Origin: Ophioceras dolichostomum
Lineage: Eukaryota; Ascomycota; Sordariomycetes; Magnaporthales; Ophioceraceae
Length of the DNA: 34,695 bases
NCBI GenBank assembly: GCA_003049485.1
Contig: PYST01000364.1
Coordinates: forward strand, 2,462 to 37,156
Reading direction: 5' to 3'
Positions 1-10,777 of this stretch are shown one piece after another (the stretch's first letter is position 1; each line of letters starts with the position of its first letter). A program made the translations under genes and the position numbers. Under the pieces are notes generated by a model that did not search any database, was not told the DNA's origin, and saw only the letters and a program-made list of their open reading frames with translations.

Positions 1-548
1 CCCCCCCCCCCCCCCCCCCTTCCACTTTGATGATCATCGCACCTTCTCGGCATCACCACAGCTTTACCCCCTGCCAGCTCGCCGCAGCCTCGTCCTCCCT
101 TCGTCTGCACGACCATCCCCACCAGCTCCCGCCAAAACCAACTCTCGCCGCAAGCCCGTCCTACCAAGCTCAGCTTTCGCGCAAGTTCCCAGCAAACGAC
201 CGGCCGTCGATGACTCACATCGCGGTCTTTGCCGGCCGGACTGGGAACGAGGCGCATTTTCCTCTCCCCACCTCTCTCCTACCTTTCACATGCCGCTCTT
301 TTACGGCCGCTTTTGCGGCATGCGGGATGGAAAAGACGTGCTACGCCCCAATTTGCGGGGTGGGTGGGAAGCACGGGCGACTCGCGGAACACGTTGCCGG
401 TGGTGGTGGGTGGTGCGGTGGCGGACGCCACGCTCTCGGTGAGCGGACGAGGCTGGCAAATCTATTGACTCCCTTCCTTACCAGTCTGGGTTGTTCTGCC
501 AAAGGGGGCGTGGGGAATGTGCTCAGCCAACCACATGTGGATGGTCGT

Positions 549-568
549 GGGGGGTGGGAGGGGTGGGG
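549..568 (+). other. G-quadruplex motif with single-base loops
   Basis: Four G runs of 6, 3, 4 and 4 are separated by single bases T, A and T. This is the compact parallel-quadruplex pattern. A CRE-like TGACGTCC begins directly after it at 569. No adjacent gene is identified, so any role is unknown. Confidence 0.75.
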
Positions 569-838
569 TGACGTCCACCACGCGAGGCTCCCCTCTCCCC
601 CTCTCTTTTCCTTTTTCTTTCTCAGCCGTTTCTCTTGCTTCGTTCGCCTTCCTTTTCTATGCTTCGGCCGGCGATGCCGTCCTATCCACCCTACTAGCCT
701 CAGTGTCATGTGTCACGGTGGTTTGTTCTACTTGGTTTCTTTTCTTTCCGAAGCTGCATATGCTCCATGCAGCTGAAAGTAACGACAGTATGATTTTGTT
801 CATCCTTATTGCCTCCCTTCCTTTTCTTCCCTATCTGC

Positions 839-915
839 TTTTCTTTTCTTCTTTTCTTTTCTTCTTTTCTTTTCTTCTTTTCTTTTCTTCTTTTCTTTTC
901 TTCTTTTCTTTTCTT
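839..915 (+). repeat. 13-bp pyrimidine tandem repeat, about 5.9 copies
   Basis: The unit TTTTCTTTTCTTC is repeated five times perfectly from 839 to 903, followed by a 12-base partial copy. Pyrimidine-rich DNA continues to about 950. The strand is pure pyrimidine throughout the array, so it is a minisatellite-like homopyrimidine tract able in principle to form triplex DNA. All open frames across it are artefacts of the repeat. Confidence 0.95.
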
Positions 916-3322
916 TATTTTTCTTTTCTTTTTCTTCTTATTCTTCTTTGTGACAGCTGTGTCCCAGTCCTGCCGTCGCTTTTCTTTCGAGTCTCTTCCC
1001 TCCCCAACTGCTTCAATCTTTGCTCTTCTCTTCCTTGTCAACGACGTCTTCCTTTGGGTCGCGGGTTGGCCTAGCTTCTTGTTTTTGATTCGGCTTACGC
1101 CCTGGCGCTATGCAGGTTGTCTCACGACTCTGGTTCACCCCCTCTCTTTGTCGTCTCCATTTCCTACCGGCGTTGGCGTAGGATGAGTCCCCAGCGTACT
1201 TCTTTTTTTCAGCTTTACCCTTCTCCCATCTCTCCATTCGGCGGCCCGGATCCTTCTCTCCACCTTGTCTTTTCCTCCACGAACCTTCACTGTGTATCAT
1301 TATCATCGTCGTTTTGTTTTCTTTTGCTTCTGTGATCTTCCGCTATCCGGCTTCACGTTTGGGATTTTGTCTTTCGACTACTTCGTTTTCTCTTTTCCCT
1401 ACCTACAGTCCCATCCAGTGATGCGGCAAAAGAACAAAACCCCAGAAAAAAAAAGACATCCAAAAACACAGAAGGACCAAAAAAAATGTACAACAGCTTC
1501 ACGGGGTGGCTTCTCTTCGAGGGGGAAAGAGGGCGATCAACGGCGTACTTTAGACAGGGATTGGGCCCTGAGGCGGGAGACGTCTTGTCTTGAGGAGGAT
1601 TAGGGGGAGCGAAGAGGGTGGGAGGAGGATATGTTTTCACCGCAATGATACCCTAGTCTGCTCGTTGCACTGCAGCGGCGGCTAACCCACGTTTTTCAGT
1701 CCTCGAGAATAGATCTCGGACATAGCATAGGTCGATACAGAGGGACCAAAAAAGGTCACCATGAAAATTCGACAGTAGGGCAACCTAAAAAGTTTGGCTC
1801 ATTCACATTTACATGATTGGTGGAAACGAATCAATGTACTCGCGCAAACACCTACTTGACACCATGAGTCCCCTGTGCAGAGAGCTGGGAGCCCCCGAAT
1901 CCCGAACCCGGAACCCGAACTTGAACACAAGGCGGCGGTAAAGTTCCCGGGAAACATCCCACGAAGAATCTGTATTCTATATCGTACATCAGTACTTCCT
2001 CGTGCCGGTCCGCAACGAGTATTTTCTCCGAGTATTTTCTCCGATTCACTGTTATTTTCTACTGTTGTTTTCTGCTGTTGTACGACGGCCACTGCATGGC
2101 GTTGCATGTGTGGAGAAATGCTCCAGAAGCCGCCACACTTGATGTTAAACCCCTCATTTAGCCTTGATGTAATGGTTCCAACATATAGAAAGGATTGACG
2201 GCTGGGGTCTGCTCGATTACTTTACCCGCCATTGTCACCCGTGGGCATGCATCGCAGTGGGCATCTGCTAGAATGATGACAGCGGCGCCTTGCTTCCCGT
2301 GCTCCGACTCGGCATCTGCATGATCTCTGTGCGGGCTTAATGTGAGCGATTAGGGTGCGTTCGGACCTGATTAGGCATGTCCTGACCTGACTGACGCCAA
2401 AACGCGATTCCGGTTCCCCGTGTGGTTGCAGCAACCGCACCATGACGCCTGACATGACGGGACGACCCTGCAAACACGAAAACGGTTAACCACGTTAACC
2501 ACGGCACGCGGCACATGGGCTCATCGGCGCCAAACATCCTGCCGAAGACAACGCCAGGGACGCCTGTTCGGATGGGAATTGATCCCCTTCCAGGCCCTAA
2601 GCGCACGCCCTGAGTCCTGAGCAAGGGGCATTTTGACTTGAGGCATGTAGCTTGCCACCTGCGTGTGTCGTATTCCCCTCACCCCATCATCCCTGACACC
2701 CCCTGCCCCTTCTAGCCGTTCTACCGTGTCACAAACATCTTAAAAAGCCACCTCATACGTCGTGGATTGCTCTGTGGCCTCTCTTTTTAAGTTTAACTTC
2801 CCGCCAGCCGCCCGCAAACAAAGTGCATTCATGCTCAGTGGAGGTTAAGCCATCCCTACCTCCCTCTATGAAGTAGTCACCTCTCCCTACTCCCTTGTAG
2901 ATGCCAGAAGCTCGTTTGTCTTGCGACTCGCATTCCCGTGTAACATTCATGACTACCGAATAGCTCCATTCAGCAGGTTCTCCAGCAGGCTCCATCACCC
3001 CACCATCCTCATAAATTCCGCGCCGGGCTCCACGGCGTCCACAGTCGGCCGTGTTTGACCCTAAACCTTGACCTCGGCCTTTCTCTTCTCCTCTTGCGTG
3101 CTGCACTACCAGCTGCTAGCCATCCCTAGCTAACGTCCGTCCACTCGTCCGGGCCATCTCTTGTTGTACCAACCGGCTACGAACCATCCCTGGGCCGGGC
3201 CTCTCCGCTGCTTCTGCTGCTGCTGCGGCTACTGTTTGCCCCCGAGCTCCCCTCCGGCGCTAATATACCTACCTACCTCCCCTCCTGCTGCTGCCCCTCG
3301 CGGCGTCTTCCGTGCTGTCAAG

Positions 3323-4891
3323 ATGATTCGCCCAGTAACCTCCGCCACTCGCGCTTTTGCTCAGCCGAACCTCATCGCCCGCCAATTCCTCAAACAGCGT
3401 CATCCCAGCACCGCATACCTCGCAGCACGCACCATGGCGTCCGCAGCGCACCAGAAGATCAAAGTTAAGAACCCCATTGTCGAGCTCGACGGGGACGAGA
3501 TGACCCGCATCATCTGGCAGAACATCAAGGACAAGTTTATCCACCCGTACCTCGACATCGACCTGAAGTACTACGACCTGGGCCTCCCATACCGCGACGA
3601 GACCAACGATCAGGTCACGCTCGACGCCGCCGAGGCTATCAAGAAGTACTCGGTCGGCGTCAAGTGCGCCACCATCACGCCAGATGAGGCACGCGTCGAG
3701 GAGTTCAAGCTGAAGCAGAGTGAGCGAGCTCCCTCCCCCCCACCCTGACCTTGCGCGATTTAAGGACCGAAGCCAAGATCACCAACGTTCCGAAGAATGC
3801 GGCCTTCGCTAACGCCCAAGCTCACCCATTCACCAGTGTGGCTCTCCCCCAATGGCACGATCCGCAATGCGCTGGGCGGCACCGTCTTCCGCGAGCCCAT
3901 TGTCATCCCACGCATCCCCAGGCTGGTGCCCAGCTGGGAGAAGCCCATCATCATCGGCCGTCACGCGTTCGGCGACCAGTACCGCGCCAAGGACATGGTC
4001 GTCCCCGGCCCCGGCAAGCTGACCATGACCTACACGCCCGCGAACGGCGGCGAGCCCCAGGAGATCCAGGTGTTCGAGTACAAGAACGGCGGCGGCGTGG
4101 CCCAGACGCAGTACAACACCGACGAGAGCATCACGGGCTTCGCGCATTCGAGTTTCAAGTTGGCGATCAGCAAGGGCCTGCCGCTGTACATGAGCACCAA
4201 GAACACCATCCTCAAGAAGTACGACGGCCGCTTCAAGGACATCTTCCAGGAGCTGTACGACACCAAGTACAAGCCCGAGTTCGAGGCTAAGGGCATCTGG
4301 TACGAGCACCGCCTGATCGACGATATGGTCGCACAGATGATCAAGAGCAAGGGAGGCTACATCATGGCCCTCAAGAGTAAGTGGTGACTGGCGCAAGACC
4401 CTGCACGAACTGGCCCGAGCCCCCTTTCTTCCCATAGGTACTAAACCTCTCTGTCCACAGACTACGACGGTGATGTTCAGTCCGACATCGTCGCGCAGGG
4501 CTTCGGCTCCCTGGGCCTGATGACCTCGGTGCTCATCACCCCCGACGGCAAGACGTTCGAGTCCGAGGCCGCGCACGGCACCGTGACGCGCCACTACCGC
4601 GAGCACCAGAAGGGCAACCCGACATCGACGAACCCGATCGCGTCCATCTTCGCCTGGACCCGCGGGCTGGTCCAGCGTGGCACCCTGGACGGCACCCCCG
4701 ACGTGGTTGCCTTCGCCGAGACTCTGGAGCAGGCCTGTATCGATACAGTCGATATCGACGGCATCATGACCAAGGACCTCGCCCTGGCCTGCGGCAAGAC
4801 CGGCAGCGGCGACTACGTCACCACCGACGAGTACCTGGACGCTGTCAACAAGCGGATGCAGTCGACGCTTGCCTCTAAGGGGAAGCTGTAA
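3323..4891 (+). CDS. idpA: NADP-dependent isocitrate dehydrogenase, mitochondrial with probable second isoform
   Basis: Converts isocitrate to 2-oxoglutarate and CO2 while making NADPH. Three exons: 3323-3719, 3837-4376 and 4461-4891, giving 455 residues, the usual length for a fungal precursor. Both junctions restore family sequence (EEFKLKQ-MWLSPNGT and IMALK-NYDGDVQSD). Residues 1-37 form an Arg/Ala/Thr-rich, acid-free mitochondrial presequence. The mature enzyme begins near KIKVKNPIVELDGDEMTRI. The metal and substrate region LIDDMVAQ and the NADP region ESEAAHGTVTRHYR are present. The start at 3323 is the first in-frame ATG and has A at -3. A second ATG at 3434 (Met38, CACCATGG context) would give an enzyme without presequence. 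The C-terminus is GKL, close to but not a standard peroxisomal signal. The symbol follows the Aspergillus orthologue. Confidence 0.96.
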
Positions 4892-5967
4892 AGAATTAAG
4901 CCCAGCCTCCTTCTCTCGCCTAAAACCCGAGTCTTACGGGTCTAGTGCCGCCTACCGCACAGGCACTCTTACGACGAGAATACCTTCCTATGGTTGGCAT
5001 ATCTTATTTCTCGCTCTGGTATGATGGAACGGGGTGAAAGAGAGATCTATCGTGAAACATAGACCCTGTCCTCCTCCCCCTGCCCATCTCCTCCACTTGG
5101 AAATAAACTCAACCCAAAAAGAATCAGCCCTCGCCCTCGGCCTACTTAACGACCTATCTCTTCGCAACTCTGTGGCTTTGCGAGATCTCTTTTTTTTATT
5201 TTTTTATTTATTTCTTGGAAACTTTGCCTGTCGGGCAGGTTATGCCCCTCCTCTTGGACATAAATTCTTTGAGATATATACACTTGGAGACAAGACCATT
5301 AAGACAGCGATACAAAGCAGACAAGAAGGAAAGGACGGAGTGTAGGGACATTTTTGCACATAGAAAATTTCGATAGCATTTTATATATACCTACCTATGT
5401 ATGGCTATGCCATAATGAGTGGCGATGGAATTTTCTCTCACATCTCCGAACGAGTGGCCTTCACCTCAGGAGGTGTACGGAGCTCCAAATTTCCTGCGTG
5501 AGCGGGCGCCGGCATGGCATTCGGAGAGGATGAGACACCGAGTGGAAAAGAAAATAAATTGGGGAATAAAAGGAATCCTTGGCTCGTTTTATGTGAGATA
5601 GAAACGTCTCTGGCTTCGCGAATCCAAAAATTTCCATTTCGCTTTTCTCTACGTAAGGGTGTTTGTGTGTCTGTGTGATGCGGGGCAGTTTCGACCTTCA
5701 TCCTCATCAATATTCGTACAATCTGCCCAGACTGATTGAAAACGACGAATTCCATCCCGATCTAGAGACGCCACAGCTGTAAATTCAACGAAGAACCGGA
5801 AATTTGAAGGCCTATGTCTTTTTGTCTGTACGACTCATTGTCCTTACTCCCAACCGTCACCCTCATTTCCCTCGTTCCCTTTCTTTCCCCACTACCTTTG
5901 TGAAATAGAAGGTACCTAGTACCTACCTATCAGCTACCCAGGTGAGTTAGGTACCTAGGTAGGCACT
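4892..5967. other. Intergenic, convergent 3' ends of isocitrate dehydrogenase and Iec3 genes
   Basis: This is the 3' flank of two converging genes. It is more AT-rich than the coding DNA, with T runs near 5190-5215 and TATA-like stretches near 5275 and 5385 that could serve polyadenylation. Copies of the dispersed TACCTACC motif lie at 5388-5397 and around 5911-5965, the latter arranged as an imperfect inverted repeat around GGTACCTAG. No gene was seen. Confidence 0.6.
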
Positions 5968-7566
5968 TCAGTCATCTTCATCACCATGCGCCTCCTCATC
6001 AGCAACAATGACCTCGCTCCTCCTCGACGACGACTTCTTAGATGCCGACGCCCCGCCACCACCGACATCCACGCTCTTACGCTTCGTCTTCTTCGCCGGC
6101 CGGCTCGGCCCCTTAGGCCGATAGCCGGAGTCGTCGTCGATCGTGCGCTTCCGCTTGCCGCCACCCTTGGTGGCAGCAGCGGTGGTGGCGGGCGTCGGCG
6201 TGCCCGGGTCGGCGGTGTGGTCGTCGTCGTAGTAGTCCATGCTCTCGTCCGCATCAGCAGCAGCGGCGGCGGCAGCGGCGGCAGCGGCGGCGGTGCGGGC
6301 CTTGCTCTTAGCGGCGACCGTCGTGGAGCCGCGCTTGCTGCTGCCGCGGACGCCGGACGCCGCGCGGCTGCGGGCCGAGGAGGCTGGTGCCGAGCGCGAT
6401 GCCGCGCCGGTAGCGCGCCGGTCGACGCCCCCGGAGGAGGCGGCAGCAGCGCCGCCGGTTGACTTGCGGCTGGCGCCGCGGCCGGTGGTGGGCTTGCTCG
6501 TGATGGTCTCGCCGTGGTGCGAGTCGTAGCCGTTCTCCTTGTCTGCTGCGGAGGTCTCGCCGTCCTGTAGGAACGTCTTGGGCGCGTGCTTGCGGAGCCA
6601 GTTGTAGACGCTTGTGGGGTTGCGTAGAGCGAAGTCTCGCGCCGACGCGGACGACGCCGCGTTGCCGTCTTGGTCGGCGCCGTTGCTGGCGCCTGCTTGC
6701 CCTCCACTGCTGCTGCCGCCGCCGCCGCCGCCAGTGGTGGTAGCGCCGCCAGAGCCGCCGTTCAACTCCGCCTGCAAGGCCGCCTGGGCCTTGGGCGCGA
6801 GGGTGGGCGGCAGCGGCATCGGGTCGAGGCCCTTGTGACGGCGCTGGGCGGCGAGGCGCTGGTCGGTCTCCCACAGGTAGTTGTCGATGTCGTCGGCGGT
6901 CAGGAAAGCGGCGGGGTGGCCGGACTGGGCGGGATCGACGACGGGGCCGTCGATGCCGGCTTCCAGGTCCGCGATCAGTTCAGGGAACGCCTCGGCCGCG
7001 GAGGCGTAGGAGTGATGGGGCACGTCGGCCATGAGGTCCCGCAAGGCTTTGGCGGGCCTGGCCTTGCCGTGGTAGCCCCTGTGGCCCGGCTGGTCGATGT
7101 CTAGGACTGGCTCGTAGGGGGGTCGGAGGTCTTCGGGAAGATCCATGGGGAGACTGAGGTCGAAACGTCGCTCGGGCGGCATCTGGACTGAGTTGTTCAG
7201 GTCCAGGAGCATGTCGAGCATGCGGCTAGCGACATCGGGTCGGTGTTCAGTATTTCGTAAATGCCGACGGCAACGGCACATGTATTCTAGGGGAAGGAGA
7301 CCGCAGAAAGGGGAGGGAGCGATGCGAATCAACGTGGTAACTTACTCGACCTCAATGGCGATTCGTTTGGTGGTCTTGATGGCCTTGACCTCCTGCCAAT
7401 GAAGGTCCTCTCCCTCCTGCATCTTCTGGTCAAATTTGATGCGCATCTTGCGATACTTCTTCTTCCAGGACTTGGAGGGAACCTTTGGGGATTCGTCCGA
7501 GACCTTCCCAGTGCCGCTATCTTCCATTTTGAGATTGGAATGTGAAGTGGTGGCATCGTCGTCCAT
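5968..7566 (-). CDS. Probable Iec3-type subunit of the INO80 chromatin-remodelling complex
   Basis: Two exons on the minus strand, 7566-7346 and 7225-5968, joined over a 120-bp intron with GTAAGT donor and GCTAG acceptor; 492 residues. The junction creates IAIEVDRMLDMLLDLN, which continues a helix begun by SKSWKKKYRKMRIKFDQKM (residues 31-49). That basic helix followed by a Leu-rich helix is the pattern I associate with the fungal Ino80_Iec3 family. The rest is low complexity: a Gly/Ser stretch near 231-246, an Ala run near 384-397, then acidic DESMDYYDDD and Lys/Arg-rich segments near 430-460 that look like nuclear localisation signals. The ATG at 7566 is the first in frame. It is transcribed divergently from MYG1. 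The family call rests on the N-terminal 90 residues only; a generic coiled-coil nuclear protein is the alternative. Confidence 0.75.
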
Positions 7567-8358
7567 TTTTTTCTCTCTTTTTCCTCTGCTGCTCAAGGCC
7601 GATTCGCCGTCGTCGGGGTTGGCGCACTCTCGCGGAGACGATGATGGCCGAAAGGGACCGTCCACGCAACTCGAGTGGAAAGAACAAGCTCGCTGTTATT
7701 CTGGGTTATTCGAAGTTGCGATTTGGCCGATACTGAAACGATGGATTGATGGAGAATCGGGCGCGGATGGCATAAATGTGGAATGGGGATAGCAACGAGC
7801 TTGGGAGCAGAATTAGGTGAGAAATTCGGGGGAGGCAGATTTCGTGACACGGTCGTCGCGATCGCCTCACTGCGCCACCAGTTGCGCCAGTGGATTGGTT
7901 GGTTCCCAAAGAGCTCCGTCCACAGTGTGCTGGGCGCTAGGATTCAGTGACGGGACCTCAATCCCGACCCCCTACAGCCCGTCCCGCCTGGGAGAACGGA
8001 CCTGCATGCGCTCCCCGGGCCTATCGATAAGCTTCTGTAAGTCATCACGAAAATGTTCTGGCGTTGAGGTGGGGCATTGTTGTTTTCTTTTTGGTGATAC
8101 GGAGTCTTCAAGGTTCAGAGAGCTATTGTTGATGTCGCCTTTTGTTGACCAGCTGTGACGATTTACACTGACTTGTGCTTTCAAGCTTCTAGCTTCGTCA
8201 GTTACCTGATCAATCGTCTCTGATAACGCTCCATCCGTCCAATTCGTTCATTTCTCGCGCCCGATTCCTGCCCAAACGCCGACCTAAGCTCTGCCCCTTT
8301 TCTCAGGGTCCTCCCCGACCTGCTCACCGCCGTGGGTACATATACGCCCCAAGATTGG
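7567..8358. promoter_or_regulatory. Divergent promoter region between Iec3 and MYG1 genes
   Basis: This 792-bp stretch separates two divergent ATGs and must hold both promoters. An ATTGG (CCAAT on the minus strand) lies at 7894-7898, roughly midway. No coding frame here looks real. A GTAAGT near 8037 could be a leader-intron donor, but no matching acceptor is convincing. Confidence 0.5.
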
Positions 8359-9489
8359 ATGCTCCGCCGCTTCGCAGCCAGCACCACGCTCAGAATGGCG
8401 GAGAGCGCGGCGAAGCGTCTCCGGACGACCACGGATGTCGTGACTATCGGGACACACAACGGGCACTTCCACGCGGATGAGGCGCTGGCGGTGTACATGC
8501 TTCGGCAGCACATCCCCACGTACGCCGGCGCCGAGCTGGTGCGCACTCGAGACCCAGAGGTGCTGTCGAAGTGCCACACGGTCGTCGACGTGGGCGGCGA
8601 GTACAATGCCGGCGCCCTGCGCTTCGATCACCACCAACGCTCCTTCGCCACGACCTTCCCCGGCCGCCCGACCAAGCTGTCCAGCGCGGGGCTGGTCTAC
8701 ATGCACTTCGGCCGTCAGATCATCGCCCGCCGCCTCGGCGACCCTGACTGCGATAACGAGGCCACCGTCGACATGCTGCACGCCAAGATCTACGAGAACT
8801 TCATCGAGGCCCTCGACGCCCACGACAACGGCATCTCCCCGCACGACCCGGCCCTGATCGCGGCCGCAGGCATCCCCCAGCGCTTCTCCGACTCCGGCTT
8901 CACCCTCGGAGCCATCGTGGGCCGCTTCAACCGCAACTGGAACGACCCTGTTCCAGAGGACGCGGCCGAGGCCCAGGCCGCCGAGGACGCGCGTTTCGAG
9001 CTCGCCAGCGCCCGCATCGGCGAGGAGTTCGACCGCGACCTCGACTACTACGCCCGCGCATGGCTCCCCGCCCGCTCCATCGTCGCGGATGCCTTCGCCC
9101 GCCGTGACGAGCACGACCCTGGCCAGGGCCGCATCCTCGTCTTCAAGGGCCAGTCTGTGCCTTGGAAGGACCACCTATACACCCTTGAGCAGGAGCAGGA
9201 GAGCAAAGGAGGCGACGCCGCCTCCTCCAGCAAGGTCCTGTACGTACTGTATCCGGAGAAGCCTGCGCCAGATGCCAAGTGGAGAATCCAGTGTGTCCCC
9301 GTGGCCAGCGGCTCCTTTGAGAGCCGGAAACCACTGCCCGAGGCGTGGAGGGGATTCAGGGATGAGGAACTGGACCAAATCGCCGGGATTCCTGGTTGCG
9401 TTTTCGTCCACGCGTCGGGATTCATCGGCGGGAACAAGACGTTTGAGGGCGTTCTGGAGATGGCCAAGAAGGCCTTGGAGCTTCCATGA
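8359..9489 (+). CDS. MYG1: MYG1-family (UPF0160) exonuclease
   Basis: Single exon, 376 residues, the usual size for the family. MYG1 proteins are DHH-like metal-dependent 3'-5' RNA exonucleases reported in mitochondria and nucleus/nucleolus of other eukaryotes. Visible motifs: GTHNGHFHADEALA (31-44) with metal-binding His and Asp, VVDVGG (75-80) and FDHHQRSF (89-96), the DHH-like signature. The C-terminal half has the family's PWKDHLYTLE and GFIGGNKTFEG blocks. The first ATG at 8359 opens an Arg/Ala/Ser/Thr-rich presequence but has T at -3. A second ATG at 8395 (Met13) has A at -3 and G at +4 and precedes AKRLR, a small basic patch. No key residue is missing and no intron is needed. Confidence 0.93.
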   Translation: MLRRFAASTTLRMAESAAKRLRTTTDVVTIGTHNGHFHADEALAVYMLRQHIPTYAGAELVRTRDPEVLSKCHTVVDVGGEYNAGALRFDHHQRSFATTFPGRPTKLSSAGLVYMHFGRQIIARRLGDPDCDNEATVDMLHAKIYENFIEALDAHDNGISPHDPALIAAAGIPQRFSDSGFTLGAIVGRFNRNWNDPVPEDAAEAQAAEDARFELASARIGEEFDRDLDYYARAWLPARSIVADAFARRDEHDPGQGRILVFKGQSVPWKDHLYTLEQEQESKGGDAASSSKVLYVLYPEKPAPDAKWRIQCVPVASGSFESRKPLPEAWRGFRDEELDQIAGIPGCVFVHASGFIGGNKTFEGVLEMAKKALELP

Positions 9490-10777
9490 GCAGAGGGAGC
9501 TCAGGTTTCATGAGAGATCAATTACCTGGCCTAGTGCCACGTCGATCTCGTTTCGGCGTAGTTCACGTCCGAAATCCGTGATAAACACGGAGTATGATCA
9601 AAAGCCGTCGCACCTACATAAAACGCTAGTTCATCTCCCATAGGGCCGGGCTACAACCCGCCTAGGAACTATCCGGGCTGCAACCTTGGGTACATGACCT
9701 ACAAGGTGCGAACGGGACGTATTGTCCTTGCCCGATATATAGATGCTCACACGCTGGCATGTCGACGAGCCTAAGCCCGTACACCACATAAGATGGTAGA
9801 TACCCTTATTCGTAGGTAGAAATACAAAACGAGGCCCAGGTTCGATCTGATCTGTAGACTAGGATAGTTTAAGCCAGCCAAATCTGTCACGATAGCCAAC
9901 CATATAAAAAGACAGTCTGATTTTGGGGTTTGCGGGTCCTCCTGCGTATCATCATCGTCGTCATCATCACCTCCATAGAGCTGTGCAACCACATCAAGCC
10001 AGCCAGTTCAACCTCGAGGGTAAAAGGACAAGTAAGAAGTGAGAAAATCGACTGATAGAGTCCACGAAAATATAAGAAAGAAAAGAAAAGAAACGGGTCA
10101 AACTCGAAACGAGAAATAGCGCTAATACACGGAGCGAAATTTGGTCCTTTCGAATTTTTCGATTGCTTCCATTCTTCCTGCTCCTTCTTGTTCTCACTCA
10201 GTCCTGTTGCTCGCATCTCGTATTCGATTCAGCTTGTGATATTTTACCAACGCCCCCAAGCAAACAAAGAAAATAGAAACAAGGACAAGACATCTGAGGG
10301 GGGTCGGAAAGGAAGACTCTGTTTTGTTCGTAAACTCGTAGGCGTTTGACCGACCCTCAGTCGGACGAAGAGACGACGAAGGAAAAGGGGAAAAAAACAA
10401 GACACATTTGGCAGCCTAGGTAGGTAAGGTTTTCGCGACAAGTTCCAGCCTTAGCACCAGCACCACCAACCAACCGTCCTCCTCGTCCTTCCTTCCTTGA
10501 CAATGTGAAGTTCCCGTCGCCATGGACAACGGCTACTACAACGACAACGACCACACAACAGTAGCAACAACAAAATGAACGGGAAACCAAGAAAAGCGAA
10601 GAAAGCAAACCCGGCCGCTAGCTCAGGACGCAGACGGGAGGTCCAGACAAAAGAGGCGGTAGAGAGATGATGAAAAAGATATAGCGATGGCGCGCAATAG
10701 AGTGGACGCGCGGGCGGTATCGAGGGGGGTAACGACACATCAAAACAAGGAGAGAGACAGAGGCCAGGCCTCGCCAC
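9490..10777. other. Intergenic, convergent 3' flanks of MYG1 and endosulfine genes
   Basis: No gene seen. The minus-strand frames across 9771-10777 are Ser, Phe, Arg and Pro-rich and lack family features. AT-rich segments near 9830-10150 probably include 3' untranslated regions. A CCTAGGTAGGTAAGG copy of the dispersed motif lies at 10415-10429, and CAA/ACAACG-rich simple sequence lies near 10530-10575. Confidence 0.55.

Larger units (their letters stand above)
1..3322. other. Gene-free region with low-complexity DNA, upstream of the isocitrate dehydrogenase gene
   Basis: No convincing gene is visible. Open frames here are short, rich in Pro, Ser, Phe or Lys, and follow pyrimidine tracts. Contents seen: a run of 19 C at the very start, a G-rich motif (549-568), a 13-bp pyrimidine tandem repeat (839-915), and a perfect tandem pair of the 9-mer GTTAACCAC at 2485-2502. 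The last 100 bp before the isocitrate dehydrogenase ATG are CT-rich and hold TACCTACCTACC at 3266-3277. These probably belong to the promoter and leader of that gene. Confidence 0.6.

Noticed and set aside
1..19. Run of C at the window start as a possible telomere or scaffold end
   Set aside because: Not a TTAGGG-type repeat; only a homopolymer, possibly an assembly or window-boundary effect.
27..776. 250-codon plus-strand frame near the left edge
   Set aside because: Pro, His and Ser-rich, no domain, overlapped by long frames in other registers in a GC-skewed, repeat-bearing stretch; looks like chance.
706..1041. Lys/Arg-rich minus-strand frame with strings of KKRKEEKKRR
   Set aside because: It is the translation of the 13-bp pyrimidine repeat and its flank, not a gene.
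3830..4606. 258-codon minus-strand frame
   Set aside because: Antisense shadow of the isocitrate dehydrogenase exons; it also runs across an intron.
8284..9174. 296-codon minus-strand frame
   Set aside because: Antisense shadow of MYG1; Val, Gly and Ala-rich with no features of its own.
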